A stretch of DNA of 64,000 bases from Streptomyces abikoensis (lineage in GTDB: Bacteria; Actinomycetota; Actinomycetes; Streptomycetales; Streptomycetaceae): positions 1,488,001 through 1,552,000 of the forward strand of contig NZ_BMRT01000001.1 in assembly GCF_014648775.1 (NCBI RefSeq). Direction: 5' to 3'. Of this stretch, positions 38,143 through 47,317 are shown piece by piece. Under the pieces are notes generated by a model. It was given only the letters and a program-made list of their open reading frames with translations. It did no database searches and was not told where the DNA came from. The first letter of the stretch is position 1. Every line of letters starts with the position of its first letter. Position numbers and translations under genes: made by a program.

Positions 38143-39108
38143 TCACAGAGGTCTCCTGCCCGGGCGTTTCCCCGACCCCGGTGCGGGCGGCGCCACCTGC
38201 GGTGACGCGGACGGTGCGGCCGGCGGCCGCACGGGCGGGGCCACCGAAGGCTGCGCGGGCGGCGGAGCGGCCGGAGGAGGGGCCGCGGGAGCCGGGTCGA
38301 TGCTGTGGGCCCACACCAGCGCGGCGACCGCGGAGACGCGCGTATAGACCCCCGGACGGCCCGCCTGGGCGCATCCGCTCCCCCAGGACACCAGCCCCAC
38401 GAGGCGGCCCCGCGCCACCAGCGGTCCCCCGCTGTCGCCCTGGCAGGCGTCCCGCCCGCCGCGTGGCAGCCCGGCGCAGAGCATGGTGGCCGGCTGGTAG
38501 ACCCCTTCGGGGCCGCCCGGGTACGCCTGCCGGCACATCGCGTCCTCCAGGACGGCCACCCGCGCGCCCCGCAGCGTCGGCGAGTAGGCGCCGTTGCCGA
38601 ACATGTCGCCCCAGCCGTAGACGCCCGCCTCCGTCCCGGGCTGATAGGCCACGTCCCCCTCCTTCGCCAGGGCGATCGGCGTCTTGTCGGCGACCGGTTC
38701 GGCCAGGGTGATGACGGCCACGTCCCCGGCATTCGTCTCGGGGTTGAAGGCGGGGTTGACCCAGGCGTCCTTGAGCGCGATCTCCTTCCCGGCCCCACCG
38801 CGCAGGTCGTCGCGCCCCACGATCACCCGAAGGTCCTTCGCCTCGGACATCTCGACGCCGAGCACCTCACGACTGAGGCAGTGGGCCGCCGTCACGACCG
38901 TCGAACGGCTCACCAGGGCACCGCCGCAGAACTGGCCCGACCGCGTGGGGCCGAACCGCTCACGGCTCGCCAGAGCCACCGTCCAGGGCACGTCCGCGAC
39001 CTTCACGGTCTGCCCGCCGATGACCCCGCGTTCCCCCGCCCGCACCGGCAGCGGTGCCGCGAGCAGCAGCACGGCTGTTCCGATCAGCGGGTACCTCAGG
39101 GCGCGCAT
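38143..39108 (-). CDS. Secreted trypsin-like serine protease
   Basis: S1 family protease, 321 aa. A signal peptide (about 1-24, ending PVRAG) precedes the catalytic domain; activation would expose VIGGQTV. The triad is His76 in TAAHC, Asp129 in [10 protein letters not shown] and Ser226 in GDSGGP. Asp220, six residues before the serine, is the trypsin S1-pocket Asp, so cleavage after Lys/Arg is expected. Cysteines are placed for three disulfides. After the domain comes a Pro/Ala-rich tail (about 272-321) with no sorting signal. AGGAGG lies 7 nt before the ATG. It sits between the DUF7455 gene and hrdB. Confidence 0.92.
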   Translation of the reverse strand: MRALRYPLIGTAVLLLAAPLPVRAGERGVIGGQTVKVADVPWTVALASRERFGPTRSGQFCGGALVSRSTVVTAAHCLSREVLGVEMSEAKDLRVIVGRDDLRGGAGKEIALKDAWVNPAFNPETNAGDVAVITLAEPVADKTPIALAKEGDVAYQPGTEAGVYGWGDMFGNGAYSPTLRGARVAVLEDAMCRQAYPGGPEGVYQPATMLCAGLPRGGRDACQGDSGGPLVARGRLVGLVSWGSGCAQAGRPGVYTRVSAVAALVWAHSIDPAPAAPPPAAPPPAQPSVAPPVRPPAAPSASPQVAPPAPGSGKRPGRRPL

Positions 39109-39188
39109 ACACAGCCTCCTGACGGAGCGAAATCCTTTGCCTACCCAGCGTCACCCCGCACGCCGGTCACCGCATCCCGGGAAACAGC

Positions 39189-39223
39189 GGGGCCCGGCCC
39201 CTCGGAAAGAGGAACCGGGCCCC
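39189..39223 (-). terminator. hrdB terminator
   Basis: Outer arms GGGGCCCGG (39189-39197) and CCGGGCCCC (39215-39223), with inner CCTC/GAGG pairing, start about 30 nt after the hrdB stop. Confidence 0.75.
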
Positions 39224-39252
39224 ACGGCGATCGATCTATCGCTCTGTCAGGA

Positions 39253-40800
39253 CTAGTCGAGGTAGTCGCGCAGGACCTGGGAGCGCGACGGGTGACGCAG
39301 CTTCGACATCGTCTTGGACTCGATCTGACGGATGCGCTCACGCGTCACGCCGTAGACCTTGCCGATCTCGTCGAGCGTCTTCGGCTGGCCGTCGGTGAGA
39401 CCGAAGCGCATCGAGACCACGCCGGCCTCGCGCTCGCTGAGGGTGTCCAGGACGGAGTGGAGCTGCTCCTGGAGCAGGGTGAAGCTGACCGCGTCGGCCG
39501 GCACGACCGCCTCGGAGTCCTCGATGAGGTCACCGAACTCGCTGTCGCCGTCCTCACCCAGAGGGGTGTGGAGGGAGATCGGCTCACGGCCGTACTTCTG
39601 GACCTCGATGACCTTCTCCGGGGTCATGTCGAGCTCCTTGGCCAGCTCCTCCGGGGTGGGCTCGCGGCCCAGGTCCTGGAGCATCTGGCGCTGGACACGC
39701 GCGAGCTTGTTGATGACCTCGACCATGTGCACCGGGATACGGATGGTGCGGGCCTGGTCGGCCATCGCGCGCGTGATGGCCTGGCGGATCCACCAGGTCG
39801 CGTACGTGGAGAACTTGTAACCCTTGGTGTAGTCGAACTTCTCCACCGCGCGGATCAGACCGAGGTTGCCCTCCTGGATCAGGTCCAGGAAGAGCATGCC
39901 GCGGCCGGTGTAGCGCTTGGCCAGGGAGACCACCAGACGGAGGTTGGCCTCCAGGAGGTGGTTCTTGGCGCGCCGGCCGTCCTCGGCGATGATCTCCAGC
40001 TCGCGCTTGAGCTTCGGGGCCAGCTTGTCGGCGTTCGCCAGCTTGTCCTCGGCGAACAGACCGGCCTCGATGCGCTTGGCGAGCTCGACCTCCTGCTCGG
40101 CGTTGAGCAGGGGGACCTTGCCGATCTGCTTCAGGTAGTCCTTCACCGGGTCGGCGGTGGCACCGGCCACCGCGACCTGCTGCGCCGGGGCGTCGTCCTC
40201 GTCCTCGTCGGACAGGACGAAGCCCTTGTTCTCGCCGCTCTCGTCCTCTTCCTCACCCTTGCCCGGGGTGGGGGTCTCCTCAAGGAGATCCTCGTCGAGG
40301 AGCTCGTCGGCGTCCTTCTTGGCGGCCGTCTTCTTGGCCGTCGTCTTCTTGGCGGCGGTCTTCTTGGCCACCGTCTTCTTGGCCGTCGCCTTCTTGGCGG
40401 CGGTCTTCTTGGCGGGCGCCACGGCCTCGTCCGTCTCGTCGCCGTACGCGCCCTGGGCGGACGTGGACGACACGGAGGACTGCCGCGCCGTGACCGTCTT
40501 GGAGGAGACGGCCTTGGTGGCGGTGCGCTTCGCCGGGCTCTTCGCTGCGACGCTCTTGCGGGTGCGCTTGGGCGCCTCTGCGGCACTGACCATCAGCGTC
40601 ACACCCTCCTCGTCGAGGACCTGGTTGAGGCTGCGCAGAACGTTCTTCCACTGGGTTGGCGGAATCTGGTCAGCCTCGAAGGCCCGACGCACGTCGTCGC
40701 CGGCGATCTGCCCCTCGGCCTTTCCCTGCTCGATGAGCGCCATCAGAGACTCGGATTCGGCGATCTCCGGCGGGAGCGTACGGGATGTGCTGGCCGACAC
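39253..40800 (-). CDS. hrdB: RNA polymerase principal sigma factor HrdB
   Basis: Essential vegetative sigma factor, 515 aa. The N-terminal half is acidic and Lys/Ala-rich (about 125-165 repeats KKTAAKK-like blocks). Region 1.2 begins [21 protein letters not shown]. Region 2 includes [27 protein letters not shown] and [17 protein letters not shown] for -10 binding, and region 4 has the -35 helix [20 protein letters not shown]. The core is essentially invariant in the genus. GTG 40800 is preferred over TTG 40806: GAGAGG is 6 nt upstream and relatives start [11 protein letters not shown]. Transcribed alone, from a promoter probably read by ShbA. Confidence 0.97.
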   Translation of the reverse strand: MSASTSRTLPPEIAESESLMALIEQGKAEGQIAGDDVRRAFEADQIPPTQWKNVLRSLNQVLDEEGVTLMVSAAEAPKRTRKSVAAKSPAKRTATKAVSSKTVTARQSSVSSTSAQGAYGDETDEAVAPAKKTAAKKATAKKTVAKKTAAKKTTAKKTAAKKDADELLDEDLLEETPTPGKGEEEDESGENKGFVLSDEDEDDAPAQQVAVAGATADPVKDYLKQIGKVPLLNAEQEVELAKRIEAGLFAEDKLANADKLAPKLKRELEIIAEDGRRAKNHLLEANLRLVVSLAKRYTGRGMLFLDLIQEGNLGLIRAVEKFDYTKGYKFSTYATWWIRQAITRAMADQARTIRIPVHMVEVINKLARVQRQMLQDLGREPTPEELAKELDMTPEKVIEVQKYGREPISLHTPLGEDGDSEFGDLIEDSEAVVPADAVSFTLLQEQLHSVLDTLSEREAGVVSMRFGLTDGQPKTLDEIGKVYGVTRERIRQIESKTMSKLRHPSRSQVLRDYLD

Positions 40801-40962
40801 GAACAACCTCTCGGAACGATGGAAACGGCTTCCGGCCCCGTCCGCTCTGGACCGGGCCGACGACCGTCGGCAAGGATGAACCGACGGCGCGCGGGCGGTA
40901 GTGCGGAGAAGTCAGCACCTCCATCGAGGCGCGTATTCCCTCCGCGGCCACCACCTCTTTAG

Positions 40963-40989
40963 TCATCGCGCTGTCACAAGGAGCGTTAC
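40963..40989 (-). promoter_or_regulatory. Candidate hrdB promoter (ECF sigma ShbA type)
   Basis: Read on the minus strand, GTAAC (40985-40989) and CGATGA (40963-40968) are separated by 16 nt, the ECF-like spacing. ShbA-driven transcription of hrdB is established in S. griseus; the element match is from memory of that promoter. Confidence 0.45.
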
Positions 40990-41100
40990 GCCCAATCCTC
41001 GTGGCCCGAGTCACACCCCAAAACAGGGTGAAAGGCCCCTGAAGTGGACAGATCGTGACCTCTGCCGCCGTCGGCGGCCGCGCGGAGCGGCTCGCCCGGT

Positions 41101-41126
41101 GCGTGCGTACGACCCCGTACGCACGC
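41101..41126 (-). terminator. whiH terminator
   Basis: Perfect 10-bp inverted repeat GCGTGCGTAC / GTACGCACGC with a 6-nt loop, 54 nt beyond the whiH stop. Confidence 0.75.
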
Positions 41127-41179
41127 GCCGGCCGAGCGGCCCCGCACGCGCCGCCCCGTCCGCGTGGTCCGTCCCGCGC

Positions 41180-42064
41180 TCAGTGCTCGCGCGGGGCGGG
41201 CACCACTCGCTCGACCTCGGGGTGGGTGACGAGCAGTTGGCGCATGGCCGCCTCGGCGCCCGCGGCGTCCCCGGCGGCGACGGCGTCGACGATCCGCAGG
41301 TGCTGCCCGACGCCCGCCTCGGTGGGACGGTCGCAGCCGCCGGTGGAGGCGCCGGAGACGTGGAGGGCCGCCGAGACGATCCCCGAGAGGTGCTCCAGCA
41401 TGCGGTTGCCCGCGACCTGGAGGAGCAGGGAGTGGAACTCTGCGTCGGCGCGGGTGAAGGTGAGGGAGTCGCCCTGGGCGAGGGCGTGGCCCATGATCTC
41501 GGCCATGTCGGCGAGGCGCTGCTGGACGTCCTCGCGGCCGTGGCCGGCGGCGAGCCGGGCGGCCAGCGGCTCGATCGTCCAGCGCAGCTCGCACAGCTCC
41601 CGGCGCTGGTCCTCGCGCTGCGGACCGAAGGCCCGCCATTCGATGATGTCGGGGTCGAGGAGGTTCCAGTCGCTGACGGGACGGACTCGGGTGCCCACGT
41701 TGGGGCGGGCGCTGACCAGGCCCTTGGCCTCGAGGACGCGCAGGGATTCGCGGACGACGGTGCGGGAGACCTCGAAGCGCTGCCCGATCTCCTCCGGGAC
41801 CAGCGGGCGGTCGGCGCCCAGGTCACCGGAGACGATCATCTGGCCGAGCTGCTGTACGAGCTGGCCGTGCAGCCCGCGGCCACGGCTGCCCGCGGCGCGG
41901 CGGCCCACGCGGCTGAGCTCCGTGTCGCCGTCCCAGGCGGGCGAGGCACCGCGGTCGGCCCCGGGGGCGTCCGCGTAGGAGTAACGGTCAAGCTCGCCCG
42001 GGCCTGCGAGGCCGGAGTCGGCGGGGCGAGCCGCGGTCATCATGGTGTGCGCAAGGGTACTCAC
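41180..42064 (-). CDS. whiH: Sporulation transcription factor WhiH (GntR/FadR family)
   Basis: Regulator needed for sporulation septation in aerial hyphae; 294 aa. A variable N-terminus (about 1-55) is followed by the GntR winged helix (about 60-130, with LGQMIVSGDLGADRPL and RFEVSRTVVRESLRVLEAKGLV) and an FCD ligand-binding domain (about 150-275). In the latter, conserved Asp/His positions (RADAEFHSLLL and GQHLRIVDAVAAGD) would coordinate a metal and carboxylate. GTG 42064 opens the WhiH-like VSTLAHTMMTAARPAD and has AAAGGA upstream; the longer frame is not conserved. Adjacent to hrdB as in S. coelicolor. A likely sigma-WhiG promoter lies upstream. Confidence 0.93.
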   Translation of the reverse strand: MSTLAHTMMTAARPADSGLAGPGELDRYSYADAPGADRGASPAWDGDTELSRVGRRAAGSRGRGLHGQLVQQLGQMIVSGDLGADRPLVPEEIGQRFEVSRTVVRESLRVLEAKGLVSARPNVGTRVRPVSDWNLLDPDIIEWRAFGPQREDQRRELCELRWTIEPLAARLAAGHGREDVQQRLADMAEIMGHALAQGDSLTFTRADAEFHSLLLQVAGNRMLEHLSGIVSAALHVSGASTGGCDRPTEAGVGQHLRIVDAVAAGDAAGAEAAMRQLLVTHPEVERVVPAPREH

Positions 42065-42127
42065 GCTTCCTTTGTCGGCGACACCTCGAAGGCCCTTGAG
42101 GTCTTTGGTGAAAAGCACACGAAAGGG

Positions 42128-42152
42128 TGATCGCCCATTACCTCGCAATTGA
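42128..42152 (-). promoter_or_regulatory. Candidate sigma-WhiG promoter of whiH
   Basis: On the minus strand, TCAA (42149-42152) and GGCGATCA (42128-42135) resemble the WhiG elements TAAA and GCCGATAA, with 13 nt between rather than the usual 15. whiH is a known WhiG target. The start site would be about 56 nt before the GTG. Confidence 0.4.
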
Positions 42153-42293
42153 CGCTCAAATAGCCAGAATCGGGCGCCTCCCTGGGCGGACCGACTGCGG
42201 AGAGTGACTCCCTCGCCGATTTCTCCGCAGGCCCTCCGGGCTGATTGTCACTCTGCGTTCTCTCCGGACCGGCGAGGCGCACTAGCACAGCGC

Positions 42294-44075
42294 TCACCTG
42301 GGCCGCCCGCGGATCACCGTCAGCACATACGCGCCGAGCAGCCCCGTCAGCGACAGCGCGAGCGCCCAGCCGACCGGCTGGGACATCAGGCGCAGCGCCG
42401 CCTCGATCCCCTGGTCGAGCCCGGACGGCCAGCGCACCAGGGCCGCCGAGCGCAGCCGCTCCGGCAGGCCGATCAGCGACCGGGCCTCGGGCCGGGAGAG
42501 CGCGCCACCGAGCACGGGCACCACCAGCGTGGGCACCGCGAGGACCGCCACCAGCCCGAGCGCGGTGGACCGGAACAGCCCGGCCGCGAGCAGTCCCGCC
42601 CAGGCGCACCCCAGGACGAGGCAGGCCCAGCCCACCAGCGCGGCCGCCCAGCCCCCGGGGAGGAGGGGGACGGCCGGGCCGAAGAGGATCCGCAGGGCGG
42701 CGGAGTCGAGGCCGAGCGCGGTCAGCGCGAGGAGCAGGGCGGTTCCCCCCGAGACGGCGAGCTTGGCGCCGAGCAGCCCCAGCCTGCGCGGCACGGTGCC
42801 CTGGTCGGGGGCGAGCGCGGGGTAGCGGAATTCCTGGCCGAAGGAGAGCGCGCCCAGGAGACCGGCCGCGAAGGCGGCCGGCGGCAGGGGAAGCCAGAGC
42901 GGCCAGCCGGCGAGCAGCCGCGGTGCCGGGGCGGCTCCGGCGCGCGCGAGCAGGACGGAGGTGAGCACGGAGATGGCGAGCGCCCCGCCCGCCACGCCCC
43001 AGCCGGTGCGTACGCCGGTGGCGCGGCGCAGTTCGTATCGCAGAGGCCACGCCGGGCTCGGGGCGGGGAGCCGGCGCCGCAGGCCGGAGCGGGGCGCGGC
43101 CTCCGGCTCTGCGGGTCCGTCCGGCGCGTCCTCGTCGGCCGTGGCGCCGGACCCGCGGCCGTCGGCGCGCCGCAGAGGTGCGACGGGGCCGGTGTCCACG
43201 GTCTCCTCCGCGAGGCGGTGCACGAGGATGCCGTGGCGGTAGGCGGTCTCGCCGACGGCGGCGCAGCTGCTGCCGTAGACGAAGAGGCGGCTGCCCCCTT
43301 CGCGCACGACCTCGACGGGAGGGTCGCCCGGCCGTTCGTCCGCCGAGTCCGCCTCCTCGGCCAGGACGTGGGCGAGGCGGTTCGCCAGGGGCGACTGGAC
43401 GGCGACACGGGGACGCAGGCGGGTACCGGAGAACGCGGCCCCGTCCTGGTCGGCGACGAGACGTCCCTTGTCGATGGTGACGACCTGGTCGGCGATGCGG
43501 GCCGCCTCGGCCGGGTCGCGCGAGGTGACCAGGACGGCTCCGCCCTGGGCCGCATAGCCGCGCAGGAGTCCGTGGAGCCACGCGGTCTCGCGGGGGGAGA
43601 GCCCTCCGGCGGGTTCGTCGAGGACGAGGGTGTGGGGGTCGCCGAGGAGGGCGGAGGCGAGGCCGAGGCGGCGGTCCATGCCGAGCGAGAAGTCACCGAG
43701 GCGCTGATCGGCGAGGCCGCTGAGGCCGACGACCTCGAGAACGTCGTCGGCGCGCTCGGCGGGGACCCCGGCCGCGGCACAGAGCATGCGCAGATGGCCG
43801 CGGGCCGTGCGCCCGGGGTGGCCGGGGACGTCCCCGAGGAGGACGCCGATCTCGCGGGCGGGGTGGGGGATCCGGTCCAGGGTGCGGCCGCGGAAGAGGG
43901 CGACGCCGCGCCCCGGGTCGAGTCGCAGCATCAGGCGCAGGGCGGCGGTCTTGCCGGAGCCGGGCTCGCCGAGCAGCACGGTGACGCGCCCGGGGCGGGC
44001 CTCGAAGGTGAGGTCGTCGACGGCGGGGGGCTGGTGGCGACGGGAGAGGCTGGTCAGCCCGATGGCCTGGATCAT
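42294..44075 (-). CDS. Fused ABC transporter (ATPase plus permease domains)
   Basis: 593 aa. The ATPase half (about 1-215) has Walker A LGEPGSGKTAAL and Walker B TLVLDEPAGGLSP, but the signature motif reads FSLGMDRRLGL instead of LSGGQ, which is common in this exporter subclass. A charged linker (about 215-345) leads to a membrane half (about 350-590) with six or more helices and an EFRYPALAPDQG segment. That layout resembles ABC-2-type permeases that move whole components across the membrane. Substrate unknown. A conserved gene next to whiH in Streptomyces, as far as I recall. Confidence 0.82.
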   Translation of the reverse strand: MIQAIGLTSLSRRHQPPAVDDLTFEARPGRVTVLLGEPGSGKTAALRLMLRLDPGRGVALFRGRTLDRIPHPAREIGVLLGDVPGHPGRTARGHLRMLCAAAGVPAERADDVLEVVGLSGLADQRLGDFSLGMDRRLGLASALLGDPHTLVLDEPAGGLSPRETAWLHGLLRGYAAQGGAVLVTSRDPAEAARIADQVVTIDKGRLVADQDGAAFSGTRLRPRVAVQSPLANRLAHVLAEEADSADERPGDPPVEVVREGGSRLFVYGSSCAAVGETAYRHGILVHRLAEETVDTGPVAPLRRADGRGSGATADEDAPDGPAEPEAAPRSGLRRRLPAPSPAWPLRYELRRATGVRTGWGVAGGALAISVLTSVLLARAGAAPAPRLLAGWPLWLPLPPAAFAAGLLGALSFGQEFRYPALAPDQGTVPRRLGLLGAKLAVSGGTALLLALTALGLDSAALRILFGPAVPLLPGGWAAALVGWACLVLGCAWAGLLAAGLFRSTALGLVAVLAVPTLVVPVLGGALSRPEARSLIGLPERLRSAALVRWPSGLDQGIEAALRLMSQPVGWALALSLTGLLGAYVLTVIRGRPR

Positions 44076-44254
44076 GGCTTCACTCGCGGGACGGCGGGAC
44101 CGTACCGCAGCACCGTAACCCGATATGTCCTATTTGCTACGCACTGTGGATGCCCGCCGTCGCGTGTCCCCTCCGGCGGCGGCGCCGGGGCGTCGGAGGG
44201 CCGTGAACTCCACCGCCTTTTGCCCCCCCTTTTTTACCCCCGCGAGCTCCTGGG

Positions 44255-45016
44255 CTACGCCTCGGGCCGCAGCATGGGCGGATTGAGCAGCGTGGCCCCG
44301 CCCGCCCGGAAGAGCTGCGCCGGACGCCCGCCCTGGCGTGTCGTCGTCCCGCCCGTGGGCACCAGGAAGCCCGGCGTGCCGGTGACCTTCCGGTGGAAGT
44401 TCCGCGGGTCCAGTGCGACGCCCCACACCGCTTCGTAGACCCGCCGGAGCTCGCCGACCGTGAACTCCTGCGGACAGAAGGCCGTGGCCAGCGAGGAGTA
44501 CTCGATCTTCGACCGGGCGCGCTCGACGCCGTCCGCGAGAATGCGGGCGTGATCGAAGGCCAGCGGCGCCGCCTGCTCGCCCTCGCGCCCGTACCCGACC
44601 TCCTGGTCCAGCAGGTCCTCGACGGGAGCCCAGCGCACGCTGCGCGCGTCGCCGCCCGGGCGCGGGGCCGGCAGGTCGGGCGCGAGCGCGAGGTGGGCCA
44701 CGCTCACCACGCGCATCCGGGGATCGCGCTTGGGGTCGCCGTACGTGGCCAGCTGTTCGAGGTGCGCGGCGTTGGCGTTCGCGGGCGCCGCCGGGTCGTG
44801 GGCCTGCAGCCCGGTCTCCTCGGCCAGCTCACGGGCGGCCGCCGTCGCCAGGTCCTCGTCGCCCCGCACGAACCCGCCGGGCAGGGCCCATCGACCCTGG
44901 AACGGGGGCTCGCCGCGGCGGACGGCCAGCGCGCACAGCGCGTGGCGCCGCACGGTGAGCACGACCAGGTCGACGGTGACTGCGAAGGGCGGGAAGGCCG
45001 ACGGGTCGTAGGGCAT
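44255..45016 (-). CDS. Nudix domain protein with C-terminal winged helix (NrtR-like regulator)
   Basis: 253 aa. The Nudix box is intact: GGFVRGDEDLATAAARELAEETGL gives Gx5Ex7REUxEExGU. The C-terminal third (about 170-250) contains SSLATAFCPQEFTVGELRRVYEA and LDPRNFHRKVTGTPGFL, the winged-helix part of NrtR-type regulators. It may be an ADP-ribose-sensing transcription factor, possibly with residual hydrolase activity. ATG 45016 gives the conserved MPYDPSAFPPF start; the ribosome site is poor and a longer frame runs to 45100. The neighbouring debranching-enzyme-like gene is a candidate target. Confidence 0.8.
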   Translation of the reverse strand: MPYDPSAFPPFAVTVDLVVLTVRRHALCALAVRRGEPPFQGRWALPGGFVRGDEDLATAAARELAEETGLQAHDPAAPANANAAHLEQLATYGDPKRDPRMRVVSVAHLALAPDLPAPRPGGDARSVRWAPVEDLLDQEVGYGREGEQAAPLAFDHARILADGVERARSKIEYSSLATAFCPQEFTVGELRRVYEAVWGVALDPRNFHRKVTGTPGFLVPTGGTTTRQGGRPAQLFRAGGATLLNPPMLRPEA

Positions 45017-45104
45017 GCCGTGATCATAGTCGTCTTCCTGACGATAAACAGGCTCTTCCGCTCTCCCCATGAGCGGTCCGGCCACGAACCCGGCGCTCAT
45101 CCGC

Positions 45105-47165
45105 TCACACCCCCAGCTGCAGTCCGGCCGCGGCTTCCTCGACCATGCCGAGCCCGAGCCTGCTGATCCGTACGGAGAACGGCCGCTCGGCGACGCGCAG
45201 CCCGGTGAACCGCAGCTCCCCGAGCGGCGCCGAGCGCGGCGGCCGGACCGTCACCCCGCCCGCCGGGACGTCGGGACGCACCCCGGCCGCGGCCGTCAGC
45301 AGCTGGACCGCGCCGGCGGCGGCGACGGCGGCGGGCCGGCAGGCCGCCGGGTGCGGCAGCGGCGCTCCGCCCGTGGTCCGCTGATCCCCCGCGTACATCT
45401 CCGGCAGCCGGTGGCCGAAGGACTCGGAGGCGTCCAGGACCCCCCGGAGCAGCCCGGTGGCCTCCTTCTCGTATCCGGCTGTCATCAGCCCGGCCACGGC
45501 GACCGCCGTCTCATGGACCCGTACGGCGCCCCCGCGGTGCCCGAAGGGGTTGTGCCCCGGTTCCTTCGCCCCCAGGCTGCGCAGCCCCCAGCCCGAGTCG
45601 AGGGCGGGCCCGCCGAGCAGCCGGGCGAGTTGCTCGGTCTGCACCCTGTCGAGCAGCCCCGGGCCGTACTCCCCCGCTCCGAGCAGCCCCGTGTCCAGCA
45701 GGTGGGCCGCCGCACAGCCCAGGTGGGGTATCAGCCGGCCGTCGGCCGTGCGCGCGGCCACGGGCCGCCCACCACCGGGGTCGTCGGACCAGAAGTCCTC
45801 CCGGAAACGGCGGCGCAAAACCGCCGCCCACTCGCGCAGCCCCTCCGCGCCGGGGCGGCCGTATGCCTCCAGCAGGTCGGCCCCGAGGGACGCGGCCCGG
45901 TGGGCGTGCGCCTGGACCTCGCAGCGGTACGGCCCGCCGGGCGCCGGGTCCGCGAGGTACACCCGGTCCCCGGTGGCGGCCCGCAGCCACTCCAGGCACC
46001 TCTCGGCGGCGGGCAGCAGGGCCTCGGTCTCCTGCTCCGGAAGCCCCCAGCGGCGGGCCTCCGCGAGGACGACGGGGAACAGCAGGGTCGCCTCGACGCC
46101 GGTGCACCCGGGGGGCAGATGGGCGCCCGAGTGCCGTAGCGCCCCGGGGATCCTGCCGGTGTCGGGGCCCGGGCCGGCGATCTGTGTACGCGCCAGCGTG
46201 CGCAGCGTGCCGGCGGCCAGCCGGACGCCCAGGGGCAGGGCCATCCGGGCCGCCCAGAGGGCCTCGGCGGGGGCGAGCTGGCCGCATCGCCAGGGGATGC
46301 CGGCGGCGAGGTGGGCGTCGCCCGGGTGGACGGGATCGCGCACGAGGAGCGCGCGAAGGTCGCCGAGGGCCGTCGCCAGCAGCGCCGGGACCCGTGGGTC
46401 GTCACCGTCGGCCTCGGCCTCTCCCCAGGGCGGCGCCGCCCCGCCCCGGCCGTGCGTCGCCGACTCGGCCGCGTGCGGGCGGCCTGGCAACTCGGGGCGC
46501 ACCCGCAGCTCGATGCTCCGGCTGCCCCCGGGCGGCAGCCGTATCTCCCAGCACAGCAGCCCCGCCGAGGCGAGGACGTCGTCCGGGGCCGGGTCGGCGG
46601 TGACCACCGCGTGCAGCCTGGGAGCCGACCAGCGCAGCCCGGAGGCGTGCACATCGGCGGGGATCTCGGGCCCGGCGGCCCCGGCGGCGATCGCGGCCAG
46701 CTCGGCGAGGTCGGTGCCCAGGGCCACTTCCACGGGCAGCGTCAGCTCCTGCGCCGCCGAACTGCGGACGACGATCCGCTCCACGCCCTCGGCGTCGCGC
46801 AGCCGCTCGACGGTGACGGCCGGATCCGGCCCGGCGTCGACGGGGGTGCGTACCGTGCCGACGAAGCGGGCGCGGTCCGCGCCAACCATCCGACCCTGCA
46901 CGGGCATCGGCTCGACCCCCGCGATCCGCACTCGGCACGTGCCCAGGAGCCTGCGGCCGCTCCGGTAGAACCCGTCGAGGCCGTGCCCGGTGAGCTGCCC
47001 GTGCGCCCGGGAGATCGCGAGCGCCGGGAGGGAGACGCAGATCAGTGCCTCGTGCACGGGCTGCGGCCCCTGGGGGCGCGCGCCACCGCCGCGCCGCTGC
47101 TCGGGCGGACGCTGCACCAGCTGGGGCGTGTGGGTCGAAGGACCCTTGGGGGCGATGCCTTGCAC
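45105..47165 (-). CDS. Glycogen debranching-enzyme-like protein (N-terminal GDE_N domain, six-hairpin C-terminal domain)
   Basis: 686 aa, cytoplasmic. The N-terminal beta domain (about 45-230) begins LAISRAHGQLTGHGLDGFYRSGRRLL, typical of the glycogen-debranching N-terminal family. The C-terminal (alpha/alpha)6-like domain (about 260-600) has DAHLAAGIPWRCGQLAPAEALW and a conserved HNPFGHRGGAVRVHETA. These folds act on alpha-glucosidic oligosaccharides, but I cannot identify catalytic acids with confidence, so activity is uncertain. GTG 47165 (VQGIAPKG) has AGGGAG upstream. The far longer open frame is a GC-shadow extension. Confidence 0.75.
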   Translation of the reverse strand: MQGIAPKGPSTHTPQLVQRPPEQRRGGGARPQGPQPVHEALICVSLPALAISRAHGQLTGHGLDGFYRSGRRLLGTCRVRIAGVEPMPVQGRMVGADRARFVGTVRTPVDAGPDPAVTVERLRDAEGVERIVVRSSAAQELTLPVEVALGTDLAELAAIAAGAAGPEIPADVHASGLRWSAPRLHAVVTADPAPDDVLASAGLLCWEIRLPPGGSRSIELRVRPELPGRPHAAESATHGRGGAAPPWGEAEADGDDPRVPALLATALGDLRALLVRDPVHPGDAHLAAGIPWRCGQLAPAEALWAARMALPLGVRLAAGTLRTLARTQIAGPGPDTGRIPGALRHSGAHLPPGCTGVEATLLFPVVLAEARRWGLPEQETEALLPAAERCLEWLRAATGDRVYLADPAPGGPYRCEVQAHAHRAASLGADLLEAYGRPGAEGLREWAAVLRRRFREDFWSDDPGGGRPVAARTADGRLIPHLGCAAAHLLDTGLLGAGEYGPGLLDRVQTEQLARLLGGPALDSGWGLRSLGAKEPGHNPFGHRGGAVRVHETAVAVAGLMTAGYEKEATGLLRGVLDASESFGHRLPEMYAGDQRTTGGAPLPHPAACRPAAVAAAGAVQLLTAAAGVRPDVPAGGVTVRPPRSAPLGELRFTGLRVAERPFSVRISRLGLGMVEEAAAGLQLGV

Positions 47166-47317
47166 GGTGTCTGCGCTCCCTGGGCTCTCGCGGTCCGGCG
47201 GCCGGCGGTCGTCAGTGGACCGCCGGATGGCCGACGGCGGTCGCCGACGACGATTACGGCCACTTAGGTGAACGCCGCGGGGCCCGCCGAAGTCACGGTG
47301 GCGCTCGGCAGCCGGGG

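Larger units (their letters stand above)
40801..41179 (-). other. 379-bp region between hrdB and whiH
   Basis: Carries the hrdB leader and promoter and, at its far end, the whiH terminator hairpin. The leader downstream of the proposed promoter would be about 157 nt. No ORF of coding character is seen. Confidence 0.6.

Noticed and set aside
44200..44254. Homopolymer C/T run as a terminator or sequencing artefact
   Set aside because: No stem precedes it on either strand and it lies outside coding DNA, so it does not affect any call.
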